DNA of 64,000 nt, taken from assembly GCA_026826555.1 (NCBI GenBank), contig JAKSZT010000116.1, positions 1-64,000 on the forward strand. Reading direction: 5' to 3'. Under the pieces are notes generated by a model. The model was given only the letters and a program-made list of their open reading frames with translations. It had not been told where the DNA came from and searched no databases. Within the stretch, counting starts at the first letter, position 1; each line of letters starts with the position of its first letter. The position numbers and the translations under genes are program-made. This DNA is from Tolypeutes matacus. Its lineage: Eukaryota; Chordata; Mammalia; Cingulata; Chlamyphoridae. Shown here piece after piece: positions 1-9,242 of this stretch.

Positions 1-1560
1 AAATAAACTGCTCTCTAATGCTCAAACATAGAATTCAAAGGGGAAAAATCCTCTCCCCAACCCAGGAGTATGTGCACAAAATTAAAACACAAGAGTCTCT
101 GAAACAGACACAGCCCACACACCCAAATTTACAAACATGTTGAGTTCAGTGATGGGAAGATAATTTTGAACCTAAGGGATGGTGTGGGGCTCGGGGAAAT
201 AAAGTCATAATATTTTATCATGTTGTAAGAAATATTCAACCATGGTTTCCTGTGAGCCTGGGGGACAGTGTTAAGTATGCAGATCGAGTGCATAAATGTG
301 TTTTCTGTTTTCAGAGTCTGTTAAATAAATTTTTATTTAGAGAAGGAAGACCGTGGCAGTTTGGACGTCAAAGCTATAATACTCACATTAGGATGATACA
401 CCCTCATATGCAAATTTGGCACATTTAAACCATAGAAAAATTAAAGTCATCGGTAATAAAAAAATTTACAGAATGGTTAAATATCGAAAATTGTCCATTA
501 AGAAATCTGTACTAAGGGATAAAGAATTTTTCCACATGTCCTTTCATCGCTATTGGAAAGAAAACCTTTGAACCCTTTTAAATACTAAGGACTTTAAAAT
601 TAAGAGGTGTCTTTGAGATGAGTTTGTGTGAAAAGCCTTGTTCTATACATTTTTTGAAGGTTATTTTGTTCTAATACTTAATATAATAATATTAAACAAC
701 TCTTATGTGGAGAAAAATAATCAGAGGAAATGAAATGCTTTTCAGTGATTCCTCCGATTTGAATAATTAAAATTTCAAAATGATAATTCAGAGGAAATCA
801 TTTTCATGACTTTCTGATTGGTTCCTGCTTGGTTAGGAGGCTCCAGGATTGGTTTCAGGAAAGCCATCGCTGATTTTCCGGATATGTTAGTGTCAGTCCC
901 CAGTTCAGTTAGGTTTAGAAGCCAGCATCCGTATATATATAAAAAACTGTGTATATGCCATATTGTAATTTTTAGGAGAATTTTAGATATAATCAAAGCC
1001 ATTCTTACAGAGAAAGCAGTACTCACAGATATCCAAAGACAACGCTGGAACTCAGAATAAACAGTTCCCTAACTCAAAATTTCTCCTCTGGGTTTGGAAA
1101 GTCTCTTGTCAAACAAGAGAATAAAATCTCTGGTAGGGTCCCTTTGTTGACAATGAGGAAGTGAACTATACACAGCATATCAGCGGGGAGAGGAAGGGAC
1201 CCAAAACATCAGGAATTATTACAGCAAGCAATACAAACTGCCCTCCGTTCTATGCAGAGTTGATTATAGAATCCAAAATTGAAGAAAATCTAAAAAAAGT
1301 ACCACTTGAGAGAAATAATTCCAAAATTTCCTGTTTGCCTAAAAACGCCATCTTTTCCTGAATCAATATGAAATGACTGATATTAGTCATACCTGAGCAT
1401 GTACAAACTTGTAGTGAACAGCAAAACACAGAACCTTGCAAAATACAGGGACATAACGCCTGACCCTACCACCTATGCGCAAATCTCAATTAGGACCTTT
1501 AATTCTGAATCATATTATAAAATATTATAAAATTTGGCCAGATGGTCTTTGAAACATGAC
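1..1560. other. Unassigned AT-rich region, no gene recognised
   Basis: No coding region, RNA gene or repeat family could be recognised here. Only short reading frames of fewer than 85 codons occur, without motifs. Around 810-1130 there are two ATTGG (reverse CCAAT) boxes, a TATATATAAAA-like run near 930-945 and AATAAA hexamers near 1056 and 1120. That combination could belong to an old LTR, but no element ends were found. This stretch is not repeated elsewhere in the window, unlike nearly everything after 4199. Confidence 0.5.
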
Positions 1561-1659
1561 AAATGTGGGGGTCTTGCCACCAAGCAGCCAGATCCCCAGA
1601 AAATAAAACTTTTTCACCCTGCCCGTGGCTCCAAATGGTCGTTTTATTTAAATATTTTT

Positions 1660-1870
1660 CCCCCTATCCGCGGGGCTCAGCCGCACGTGCCAACCTCCAC
1701 CGGCAGCCTCAAAACTCACTAATCTCCACCGTTCCGTCCACGCTGCCAATCCGCGCAGATAGATATCCCAAGCTTCTCACTCCACGCGTCCACAGCACAG
1801 ATCCCCGTGTAGGACCCCGTCCACAATCTGCCTTGCTCTGGGCGCTTGCAGTGTGTGCCTTCCTACACTA
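1660..1870. other. Small GC- and CpG-richer block upstream of the ERV-L pol remnant
   Basis: About 200 bases are clearly richer in G+C and in CpG than the surroundings (CCGCGG, GCCGCACG, CACGCGTCC, GGGCGC). An AATAAAA hexamer lies at about 1601 and a TATAAAA-like run at about 1515-1540. It could be the U3-R-U5 part of a gammaretrovirus-like LTR or a fragment of a CpG island. No repeat ends, primer-binding site or reading frame supports either. It stops where ERV-L pol sequence begins, at about 1880. Confidence 0.3.
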
Positions 1871-1879
1871 ACGCCATCT

Positions 1880-3420
1880 TGGCTTGCCCTCTCCCAGAGG
1901 TGCATTTGTACAATGATTCATGGGCTGTTGCCAATAGTTTGGCTGGATTGTCAGGGACTTGGAAGGAACATGATTGGAAAATTGGTGACAAGGTGGTCTG
2001 GGGAAGAGCTATGTGGATAGATCTTTCTGAGTGGGCAAAAAACATGAACATATTTGTGTCCCACGTGAATGCTCACCAGATGGTGACTTCAGCAGAGGAA
2101 GAGTTTAATAATCAAGTGGATAAGATGACCCACTCTGTGGCTAATGCTCAGCATCTTTCCCCAGCTACTCCTGTCATTGCCCAATGGGCTCATGAACAAA
2201 GTGGCCATGGACGTAGGGATGGAGGTTATGCATGGGCTCAGCAACACGGATTTCCCCTCACCAAGGCTGACTTGGATACAGCCACTGCTGAATACCCAAT
2301 CTGCCAGCAGCAGAGACCTACACTCAGCCCCAGATATGGCACCATTCCTCGAGGTGACCAGCCTGCTACCTGGTGGCAGGTGGACTACATTGGGCCACTT
2401 CCATCATGGAAGGGGCAGCGATTTCTTTTAACTGGAATAGACACATACTCTGGCTATGGGTTTGCATTTCCGGCATGCAATGCTTCTTCCAAAACTACCA
2501 TCCGTGGACTTACTGAATGTCTTCTCTACCGCCATGTAATTCCACACAGCATTGTTTCTGATTAAGGAACCGATTTCACAGCAAATGATGTGAGGGAATG
2601 GGCACATGCCCATGGAATTCACTGGTCTTATCATGTTCCCCATCACCCTGAAGCAGCTGGATTAATAGAATGGTGGAATGGCCTTTTGAAGACTCAATTA
2701 TGGTGCCAACTAGGTGGCAATACCTTGCAGGGCTGTGGCAATGTTCTCCAGGAGGTTGTGTATGCTCTGAATCAGCATCCTCTCTATGGTGCTGTTTCTC
2801 CCATAGCCAGGATTCATGGGTCCAGGAATCAAGTGGTGGAAATGGGAGTGGCACCACTCAATATTACCCCTAGTGACCCACTAGGAAAATTTTTGCTTCC
2901 TGTCCCTGAAACCTTAAGCTCTGTTGGTCTACAGGTTTTAGTCCCAAGAGGAGGAGTGCTGCCACCTGGGAACATAACAGTGATTCCATTGAACTGGAAG
3001 TTAAGACTGCCACCTGGCCACTTTGGGCTCCTCTTACCTGTGAATCAACAGGCAAAGAAGGGAATTACTGTACTGGCTGGGGTGATTGATCCTGACTATC
3101 AAGGGGAAATAGGACTACATCTACATATTGGGGGTAAAGAAGAGTTTGCCTGGAATGCAGGTGATCCTCTAGGGCATCTCCTAGTCCTGCCATGCCCTGT
3201 GATTAAAGTCAATGGAAAATTGCAACAAACCAATTCAAGCAGGACTAACAATGGCCCAGAATCTTCGGGATTGAAAGTTTGGGTCACCCCACCAGGCAAA
3301 GAACCATGGCCAGCTGAAGTGCTTGCTGAAGGCAATGGGAACATGGAATGGGTAGTGGAAGAAGGTAGTGATAAATATGAACTTCAACCACATGACCAGT
3401 TACAGAAACGAGGACTGTAA
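1880..3420 (+). pseudogene. pol: ERV-L pol remnant: RNase H C-terminus, integrase, dUTPase
   Basis: A single frame runs from about 1880 to the TAA at 3418-3420 and is broken once, by TAA at 2563-2565. Order: RNase H end (VSHVNAHQ at about 2058), integrase zinc-binding region (AHEQSGH at about 2188), integrase core and dUTPase. The core keeps its three acidic positions: Asp in WQVDYIG (2383-2385), Asp immediately before the stop (2560-2562) and Glu in LIEWWNG (2668-2670). In the zinc-binding region the position expected to be the first Cys of the CxxC pair is Tyr (2293-2295, in YPICQQQ), so the zinc site is damaged. Integrase would insert viral DNA and the dUTPase would hydrolyse dUTP, but the protein cannot be made full length. 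The good preservation for such an old family is notable. Confidence 0.9.
2923..3240 (+). pseudogene. dUTPase domain at the C-terminus of ERV-L pol
   Basis: This domain lies in frame behind the integrase and has no stop of its own. Recognisable elements are the beta-strand region with a PPG turn (LRLPPGHFGLLLP at about 3004), the conserved motif GVIDPDYQGEIGL (about 3082-3120), which in active enzymes holds the uracil and the catalytic aspartate, and a GDPLGHLLVLPCPVI stretch (about 3160-3204). The family converts dUTP to dUMP and limits uracil in viral DNA. The frame continues to 3417 with a Pro/Gly/Glu-rich tail. In betaretroviruses the dUTPase sits upstream, with protease, so this position supports the ERV-L assignment. 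Confidence 0.85.
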
Positions 3421-3747
3421 TGGTCATGAACCCTTCTTCCTTGTTTTGTTATGAGTATGATTGTATATGTACACAAAATGAATTTCTTTGTTTTCTTCCC
3501 CAATCTTTTCCCCTATCATGAAAAGTTGTATTAATCCCACATCATATTTAAGGATGTCGAGTTTAAGAGTGACTATCATCCAAGGACTTGCACCCTGCTC
3601 TGTGGGGAATTAATGCATTTCCGGTTGTACGCAAGGGAGTTGAACATTGTTAGGTGGAAATATATATGTATGCTTGTCTGTTATTGTTTTTACTTAAAGA
3701 CTAATTATGGTTTAGAGTAATGTTTACCGAGTTGACAAGGGGTGGAC
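3421..3747 (+). other. ERV-L 3' untranslated stretch with polypurine tract
   Basis: This stretch lies between the pol stop and the LTR. No env-like reading frame is present, as expected for ERV-L. The last bases before the LTR (3731-3747) are purine-rich (GACAAGGGGTGGA) and fit a plus-strand primer tract. Confidence 0.7.
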
Positions 3748-4198
3748 TGTGATGGTTAGGTTAATGTGTCAACTCGGCCAGGTAGTTATGTCCAGGTGTT
3801 TGGTCCAGCAAGCACTGGGCTAATTGTAATATAAGAGCATTGATGGACTTCAATCACCAGTGAGCTTACTGCCTGGATGCTGATTACATCTGCATCAATC
3901 AGGGAGATTACATCATAAATGGGTGGTGCTTTTATCCAATCAGTTGAATGCCTTAAAAGTGGAAGTGATTTCAACATTCAGAGAGAATTTCCCAGCTCGT
4001 CGTTGGACAGGCAACTTCTCCCACAAACTCATCAATGACCTTTCATCGGGCTTTCATCGGAGACACTGGTTTGCTGCCTGCCTGCAGAACCTGGACATGT
4101 GCATCCCCACGGTCGTATGAGAGACTCTTTTAAAATTTCATATTATTGACAGATATCTCCTGCTGATTCTGTTTCCCGAGAGAACCCTGACTAATAAA
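3748..4198 (+). repeat. MLT2-like LTR (3' LTR of the ERV-L element)
   Basis: The repeat begins TGTGATGGTTAGGTTAATGT directly after the polypurine tract and ends GAACCCTGACTAATAAA. Both ends are characteristic of MLT2 LTRs of ERV-L. Length is about 450 bases. The terminal CA has decayed to AA. The next base belongs to an ERVK leader, so there is no target-site duplication on this side. Confidence 0.85.
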
Positions 4199-4286
4199 CT
4201 CTATCAGTGCTGTGGAAAGAAGGACTGCTGGGTCGGATGGTCCTTGCATAATGTTGGTGAGTCGAATAATCTTGATCATCAGGAAA

Positions 4287-5890
4287 ATGTGTAATCAGTC
4301 GACTCCTTAGAGGAATATTCCCAAGTTTTGAAAACCCTGTTAAAGAATACAGGCATATGTGTGATGACCCTAGAGTTACTAAAACTCTTTTCTCTTATAC
4401 AGAAACATTGCTATGTATGGTCTTTGTATGGTCTTATTTCTGTTGCTCTTCAACCATTACAGTCAGATGAATATGAAGATATTAAAATGGATCCTGCTAT
4501 TGCCAAAACTATAGCAGAACAAGCTAATGATGATTTTAATTAAAATATATATGAAAAATTAATGAAAATGCAAAAATAAATAAACTCATGTCTAATAGAA
4601 AGAAAAAAAGAAAAAAAAAGGAGTTTACAGTACTTTTCCAGTGGTCATTAAGCCATCCACTCCAAAACATAATTTATTGTCTTTTGAAGCAGCACCTGTG
4701 CCTCCTAAGCTATCTACTGATCCATTTTTTACAACAATTGATGACCCTCCAAAAGTTTTGTTTTTGTGCCAGCACCATACTCTTCAATTATGAAAAGTAT
4801 AGCACAGGGAAGAAAATTCAGAGGTTATGCAATTTTTTTTTTACTTTTCCAGTAACAGTAACTCAAATTCCAGTAGATGCTAACAATCCCCAAGGGGGTG
4901 TACAATATGAGCATGCTCCTATTCCTTCTAAAACTATCAAAAAAATTAAAAAAGCATGCATTCAATATGGTGTAAATTCTCCTTATATTCAAGAAATGGT
5001 GCAAGAAATGGCACAAGCAAACAGATAAATACCCTGGGATTGGGATTTGCTAGCTCAAGCTGTTCTTAATTCAGCAAAATTTTTTCAATTTAAAATTTTG
5101 TGGGGTGATAAAGCTAACATTCTAGATGATGAAATCAACAGCAAAATCGACCAGTGCCTTTTACTGCTGAACAAACACTAGGAACAGGTCAATGGGCTGG
5201 TATTCCTTGCCAAGCTCAATATGATGAAATTGTCATTGTACAAGTGTGATTGTGCTACCTATCTGCCTGGCAATTAATTGCTAATCCTGGACAGGCTGTA
5301 CAATCATTTTCAAAAATTGTTCAAGGAAATACTGAAATCTATGCTGAATTTGTAGCAAGGCTGGCAGATGTAGTCAACAAGAGAGTAACTCAATCTGATC
5401 ACAAAGAAATGCTTATTCTAATGTTGGTTTTGATAATACTACTAGAGAGTGTAAAAGGCTTTATATTTGATAAAGGCAAATGGAAGGACTTTAGAGGATT
5501 ATGTAAAAATATTTCAAAACATTGGGCCTAATACATATAACATGAACCTTTTTGTAGCTGCTCTAAAGGGTCTTAGTCCTAGGATTACTCATTTAAATTG
5601 CTTTAAAGGTGGGAAACTAGGTCATATGAAAAAAGATTGACAAGCCAAAACTAGTGTAAGAGCTCCATTTCACGGCAATAATAAATCAATACCAACTGGT
5701 GTGTGTCCAAAATGCCAAAAAGGGTTACACTGGGCCAAGGAATGCCATTCTAAATATCAAAAAATGGTATGTTCATTAATAAGTTGAGAAACTTCAAACA
5801 CACCTTGCTTAAGGCCCTCAGACAAACAATATGAGCACATTTCCCAGCCTTGCTCAAATCTACCCAGTCAGCAACAGAGCAGTTCACTCT
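4287..5890 (+). pseudogene. gag: gag remnant of ERVK copy A
   Basis: Gag would form the virion shell and package RNA. The start (ATG at 4287) is followed within a few codons by a frameshift relative to copy B. The matrix-like frame is open at 4328-4543, then stops. The capsid region keeps the major homology region (QGNTEIYAEFVARL, about 5322-5364), which has the Q-G-E-F-R-L pattern. In the first nucleocapsid zinc knuckle (about 5599-5641) the second Cys is replaced by Gly and the last Cys by a TGA stop. The second knuckle, CPKCQKGLHWAKEC (about 5704-5746), is intact as CCHC. A short A/T-rich expansion near 4830 marks further decay. Confidence 0.85.
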
Positions 5891-5900
5891 GGCATGTAAT

Positions 5901-6065
5901 AGAACTTAAGGCAGTTACCAAAAGCAGTACAGCTGTTGATCCTTCCTCAGCTGAAACTAAGTTTATTACTCCTTCACTGGGTATACCCAAAATTAAGAAC
6001 AGGAATTAAAGGGCCTATCCCAGAAATCTGAACTTTGAGCCTAAAGAGTAGTAATCCAAAATATA
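5901..6065 (+). pseudogene. Possible betaretroviral dUTPase/pro start in copy A
   Basis: Just after gag, translated pieces resemble the N-terminal part of a retroviral dUTPase. One frame gives an ELKAVTKSSTAVD stretch leading to ITPSLGIPK, and a shifted frame then gives IKGPIPE, similar to the family's G-x-x-GP-x-P-E turn. Betaretroviruses encode dUTPase in the pro frame at exactly this place. The same sequence is in copies B and E. The match is short and frameshifted, so it is tentative. No protease motif was found. Confidence 0.35.
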
Positions 6066-8880
6066 CATGTTAAATATATGTATAAACTTATAAATTAGAG
6101 CTTAACTATATTTATGCTGTTTTAGTTGTCCTGGCTGCTTGCTGATTATGAACAAAAGTGTTTCAAAGAACAAACTTATATATTACAGGTAACACAGATT
6201 CCAGAAAAATCTTAATAACAGTAAAATCAAAGATGTGAAATGATGGAGGGCTTGAAGACCGCCATACCAAAGGAATGAAAATTGTGGGTCAAATTAGTAA
6301 GCATTATGTTTGTTAGTGTGTCATGGTTCTTTTTTGTATTTGTCTGTTTTTTCAGTGTCACTGTATATTTTGATACCTCTGGAATGTAATATTAAATTGA
6401 TAAATGAAAATTATTATAAGAGCTCTATTCAAGTGGCCAAAAATTGTATAAGTGCTTATATTAATAAATAAATGTGGATATTAGTTTAAAATAATAAAAA
6501 TTGTTATACTCAAATTAAAGCATTATTGTAAAAAGTTTGTTTAATGTTGATAGTAATTATGTGTTGTCAGAAGTTTGCTTGAAACTAGTTTCCAAAATCA
6601 TTGTGGCAACTTAAGTATTGAAGGTATATAGAATGTGGTTTCATTATTAAAGAAAAGAAAGTAATTTTATCCTAAGATAAAATGACTAGTTATTAAAAGA
6701 AAGTAAAATATGGGACAATACCTGAATAAATACGAAAAGTGCAAAAGGCTTGTGGAAAAAGAATGTTCGTGATCAAAGCTAAGTATGATTTAAGCAGTCT
6801 ATAAAAATTTAAAAGCTTTAATGTCAAACAATGTAATAATATAAAGATAAAGTTTTATTCTTTCTCAAAGTTTCAGAAGTCAGTAATCTATTCTGGTAAA
6901 AGTTTACAAAGTTTTTCTCTGAAATAATCAGTATGCAATAAAGAAAGTCTGTTTTATCAAAATAGCTTCTTGTACTTTAACCTTATCATTTCCGTGGAGA
7001 AACAGGTCTAATCAATTTTAAGAAGAATGCAATGTTTGAACCTGCTTTCTCAAAGTCCAATGCTGAAACATAGCTTTTTTTAAAACTGTGACATATAAGT
7101 TTGTTTTTAATTAAAAAAATGTAAAATACTGAAAATAATTAAGTTCATGTGATATAAGTTGAATGAAATATATAAAGCTGTTGTAAAATTAAAAGAAAAT
7201 TTCTAATTTTATAGCAATTAAAATTATATGAATAAAAAGGTCATATGAGGGAAGCGGCTGTGGCTCAATCAGTAGGGCTCCCGTTTACCATATGGGAGGC
7301 CCCGGTTCGGTTCCCGGGGCCTCCTGGTGAAGGCAAGCCCGCCTGCGTGGCGTGGTTAGCTGACCCAGCGAGCACAAGCAGCAAGGGGGGGGGATAAATG
7401 AATAAATAAAATAAAATCTTAAAAAAAAAAAAAAAGGTCATATGAATAATTAAAAAGTGTATAAAATTCCTGAAAATATAATAATGTTTCAATATAATAG
7501 TAAATATTATATGATGCTATTAATTATAATTTTCAGTTATAACTACAATAAGAAAGCAGCCATTAAAGGCTGACAGGGTAGTGCATAACAGTAAAATATA
7601 GTAAAATAAAATAACACCCTGCAGCATGTAGTGGTTCCAAATATTGCTATTTGTTGCAAAAAATTAATATCCAGTTTTTTCACTCTCACTTTGTTTTAAA
7701 ACTTGCTAAATCTTTCTTTAATATATTCTTAAACAAATCAAGCCAGCCCACATACCCCTTCCTGTAAAGGAGCCAACATTAATTCAAGTTTATATTCAAC
7801 AGTGTAAAGAACAGCCCCAATTCTAATTATAATGTTAACAACAAAGCCAATACAAGTATTAAAATTACAAGTTAATGTATTACCCCAGAGCCCGAATAGG
7901 AAATACTAATTTGTTTTTACTTATGCCTCAAACAATACAAAATAAAGAAATTGAGTTTATTCTTTTCAAGCTGCTAAGAATCTTAAGTGCTTAAGAAATA
8001 AAAGTTTATTCATTTGATATCTGTTGTTTTATAATCTACTAGAGTTATGAATTCTGTATAATATACTTAAATACTAATCAAAACTTTAATACAGTATATT
8101 GCATATTTAAGTAATTTAATATCTTTTATATTACACGTAAATGTGTTTTATTAAATGTATATGTAAATATCATTTTGAGTTTTGACAATCCTGAAACTGA
8201 ATATATTAAAAGACAAGTCTGGCAAGTATTGTTCAAGCCTAAAAGTAAAGAATCATACACAAAACTTTGTTAATCAACAAACCAATGCCTTACTAGTTAA
8301 CACTTTTCACATTTCAGGAAAATATTGGAAATTAAAATAGTAAGCACATCTAGAAAGCTTTGTAACAAATTTTAAAAAGTGCATTTCAATGGGTGTTTTA
8401 TTACTCCCTGGGGGAGCTGGCCACTGTCACAGGGATTGATGCATAAACCATAAAGGTACGGTCCAGAGAGTGTTGTGTTCCTTCATGAGGAGGCTGGCCC
8501 CTTCCTCAGGAATTACCAAAATACTCACAAGTTGGCATCTATATTATCAAATTCATTAATCCTATACACAGTCAACCAAAACTCTAGTATCACTTGCTAC
8601 TTCAACACTTCCCAGCTAAAAGCTAAATATTGGTAATTATATATATAAGACTGATCTATTTGTATGTCATTCTGTAACTTTGTTCAATATTGACTTAATC
8701 TGTTAATTAGTTATGTTATTTTTTCTCACCCTAATTGTCAATATAAGCTTATTGAACTAAATATATATTAACATTTATCTTGTATCTATCCAGGACTCTA
8801 GCCCAAACTAAGCCAAGTATATCAGTGTATACCCAGATTTAGTAAGCCTGTGAATGTATATATAATTATTTTTAAAAATT
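6066..8880 (+). other. AT-rich middle segment of ERVK copy A in place of pro-pol
   Basis: About 2.8 kb, interrupted by a SINE at 7249-7430, is very AT-rich with stops in all frames. No reverse transcriptase YxDD box, RNase H or integrase core could be recognised with confidence. The segment is collinear with copy B (19096-21800) and copy E (about 54060-56750, reversed) and is bounded on both sides by recognisable retroviral sequence. It is either a substituted non-retroviral segment or an extremely eroded pol. A faint integrase-like pattern (an IP...P...ML-KQK-G series) near 8820-8930 favours erosion at least at the 3' edge. Confidence 0.6.
7249..7430 (+). mobile_element. DAS-type tRNA-derived SINE inserted in ERVK copy A
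   Basis: The SINE starts GGGAAGCGGCTGTGGCTCAA, with a pol III A-box-like element, and has a B-box-like GGTTCGGTTCCCG about 50 bases in. The tail is G-rich, then AT-rich, then poly(A). It is flanked by a 15-base target-site duplication, AAAAAGGTCATATGA (7234-7248 and 7431-7445). The matching position in copy B (about 20350) is uninterrupted, so this insertion is younger than the duplication that made A and B. Confidence 0.92.
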
Positions 8881-8904
8881 AACAGTTGAACCTCTATTTA
8901 TAAA

Positions 8905-9236
8905 TGCTACAAAAACAAAAAAGGGGGAAATGGTGAGGTGTGAAAACAATAATATCAAGTATTATTTACAATAACTTTTTTAAGCCAAAGGTCAGAATCG
9001 TATACTTCAGCAGGAGAGCATTTCTGGCAAAAATCAGGCAAAAATACAGAAACAGATTTTGGATAGTTTATTGAAAGCATAAAGATAATAATAAAAGGGA
9101 AAAGGCAGAAATTAAGTTAGGATATACGGATGAGGTTTTGCCCTTATCATTACAGATAAAGGAGATCAGCTTTGGGTCCTGTCCAGACTTCTTAAACCTA
9201 GATATAAACAAGCCAAATAAGCTGACACAAGATGCA
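8905..9236 (+). pseudogene. pol: Integrase C-terminal remnant, copy A
   Basis: The sequence begins with an A-rich then G-rich tract (ACAAAAACAAAAAAGGGGGA) read as T-K-T-K-K-G-G, followed by degraded sequence. A recognisable segment at about 9150-9200 reads ITDKGDQLWVLSRHL in the better-preserved copy B. This matches the DNA-binding C-terminal domain that ends betaretroviral pol, which lies just before env as here. Frameshifts and stops are present. Confidence 0.6.
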
Positions 9237-9242
9237 GAAAAG

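Larger units (their letters stand above)
1880..4198 (+). mobile_element. ERV-L endogenous retrovirus, 3' half (RNase H-integrase-dUTPase and 3' LTR)
   Basis: This is the 3' portion of a class III ERV-L element. Pol sequence from the end of RNase H through integrase is followed in the same frame by a dUTPase, then about 330 bases without a reading frame, a polypurine stretch and an LTR. A dUTPase downstream of integrase and the absence of env are hallmarks of ERV-L. The 5' LTR, gag, protease and reverse transcriptase are missing, so the element was cut at about 1880. Its 3' end at 4198 directly touches ERVK leader sequence, with no host DNA between them. Confidence 0.9.

Noticed and set aside
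775..1361. Several short open frames of 60-83 codons
   Set aside because: No motif, no consistent frame and no repetition elsewhere. Their lengths are those expected by chance in AT-rich DNA.
3786..4120. Short frames on both strands inside 3786-4120
   Set aside because: They are within the MLT2-like LTR.
7380..7432. Possible tRNA gene at the SINE head
   Set aside because: The A- and B-box-like motifs belong to a tRNA-derived SINE with poly(A) tail and target duplications. The cloverleaf is not intact.
7500..7530. Possible reverse transcriptase YMDD-like box (YYMMLLIII) in the AT-rich middle of ERVK A
   Set aside because: The key Asp residues are absent and the neighbouring sequence does not show other reverse transcriptase motifs. 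Could be chance in AT-rich DNA.
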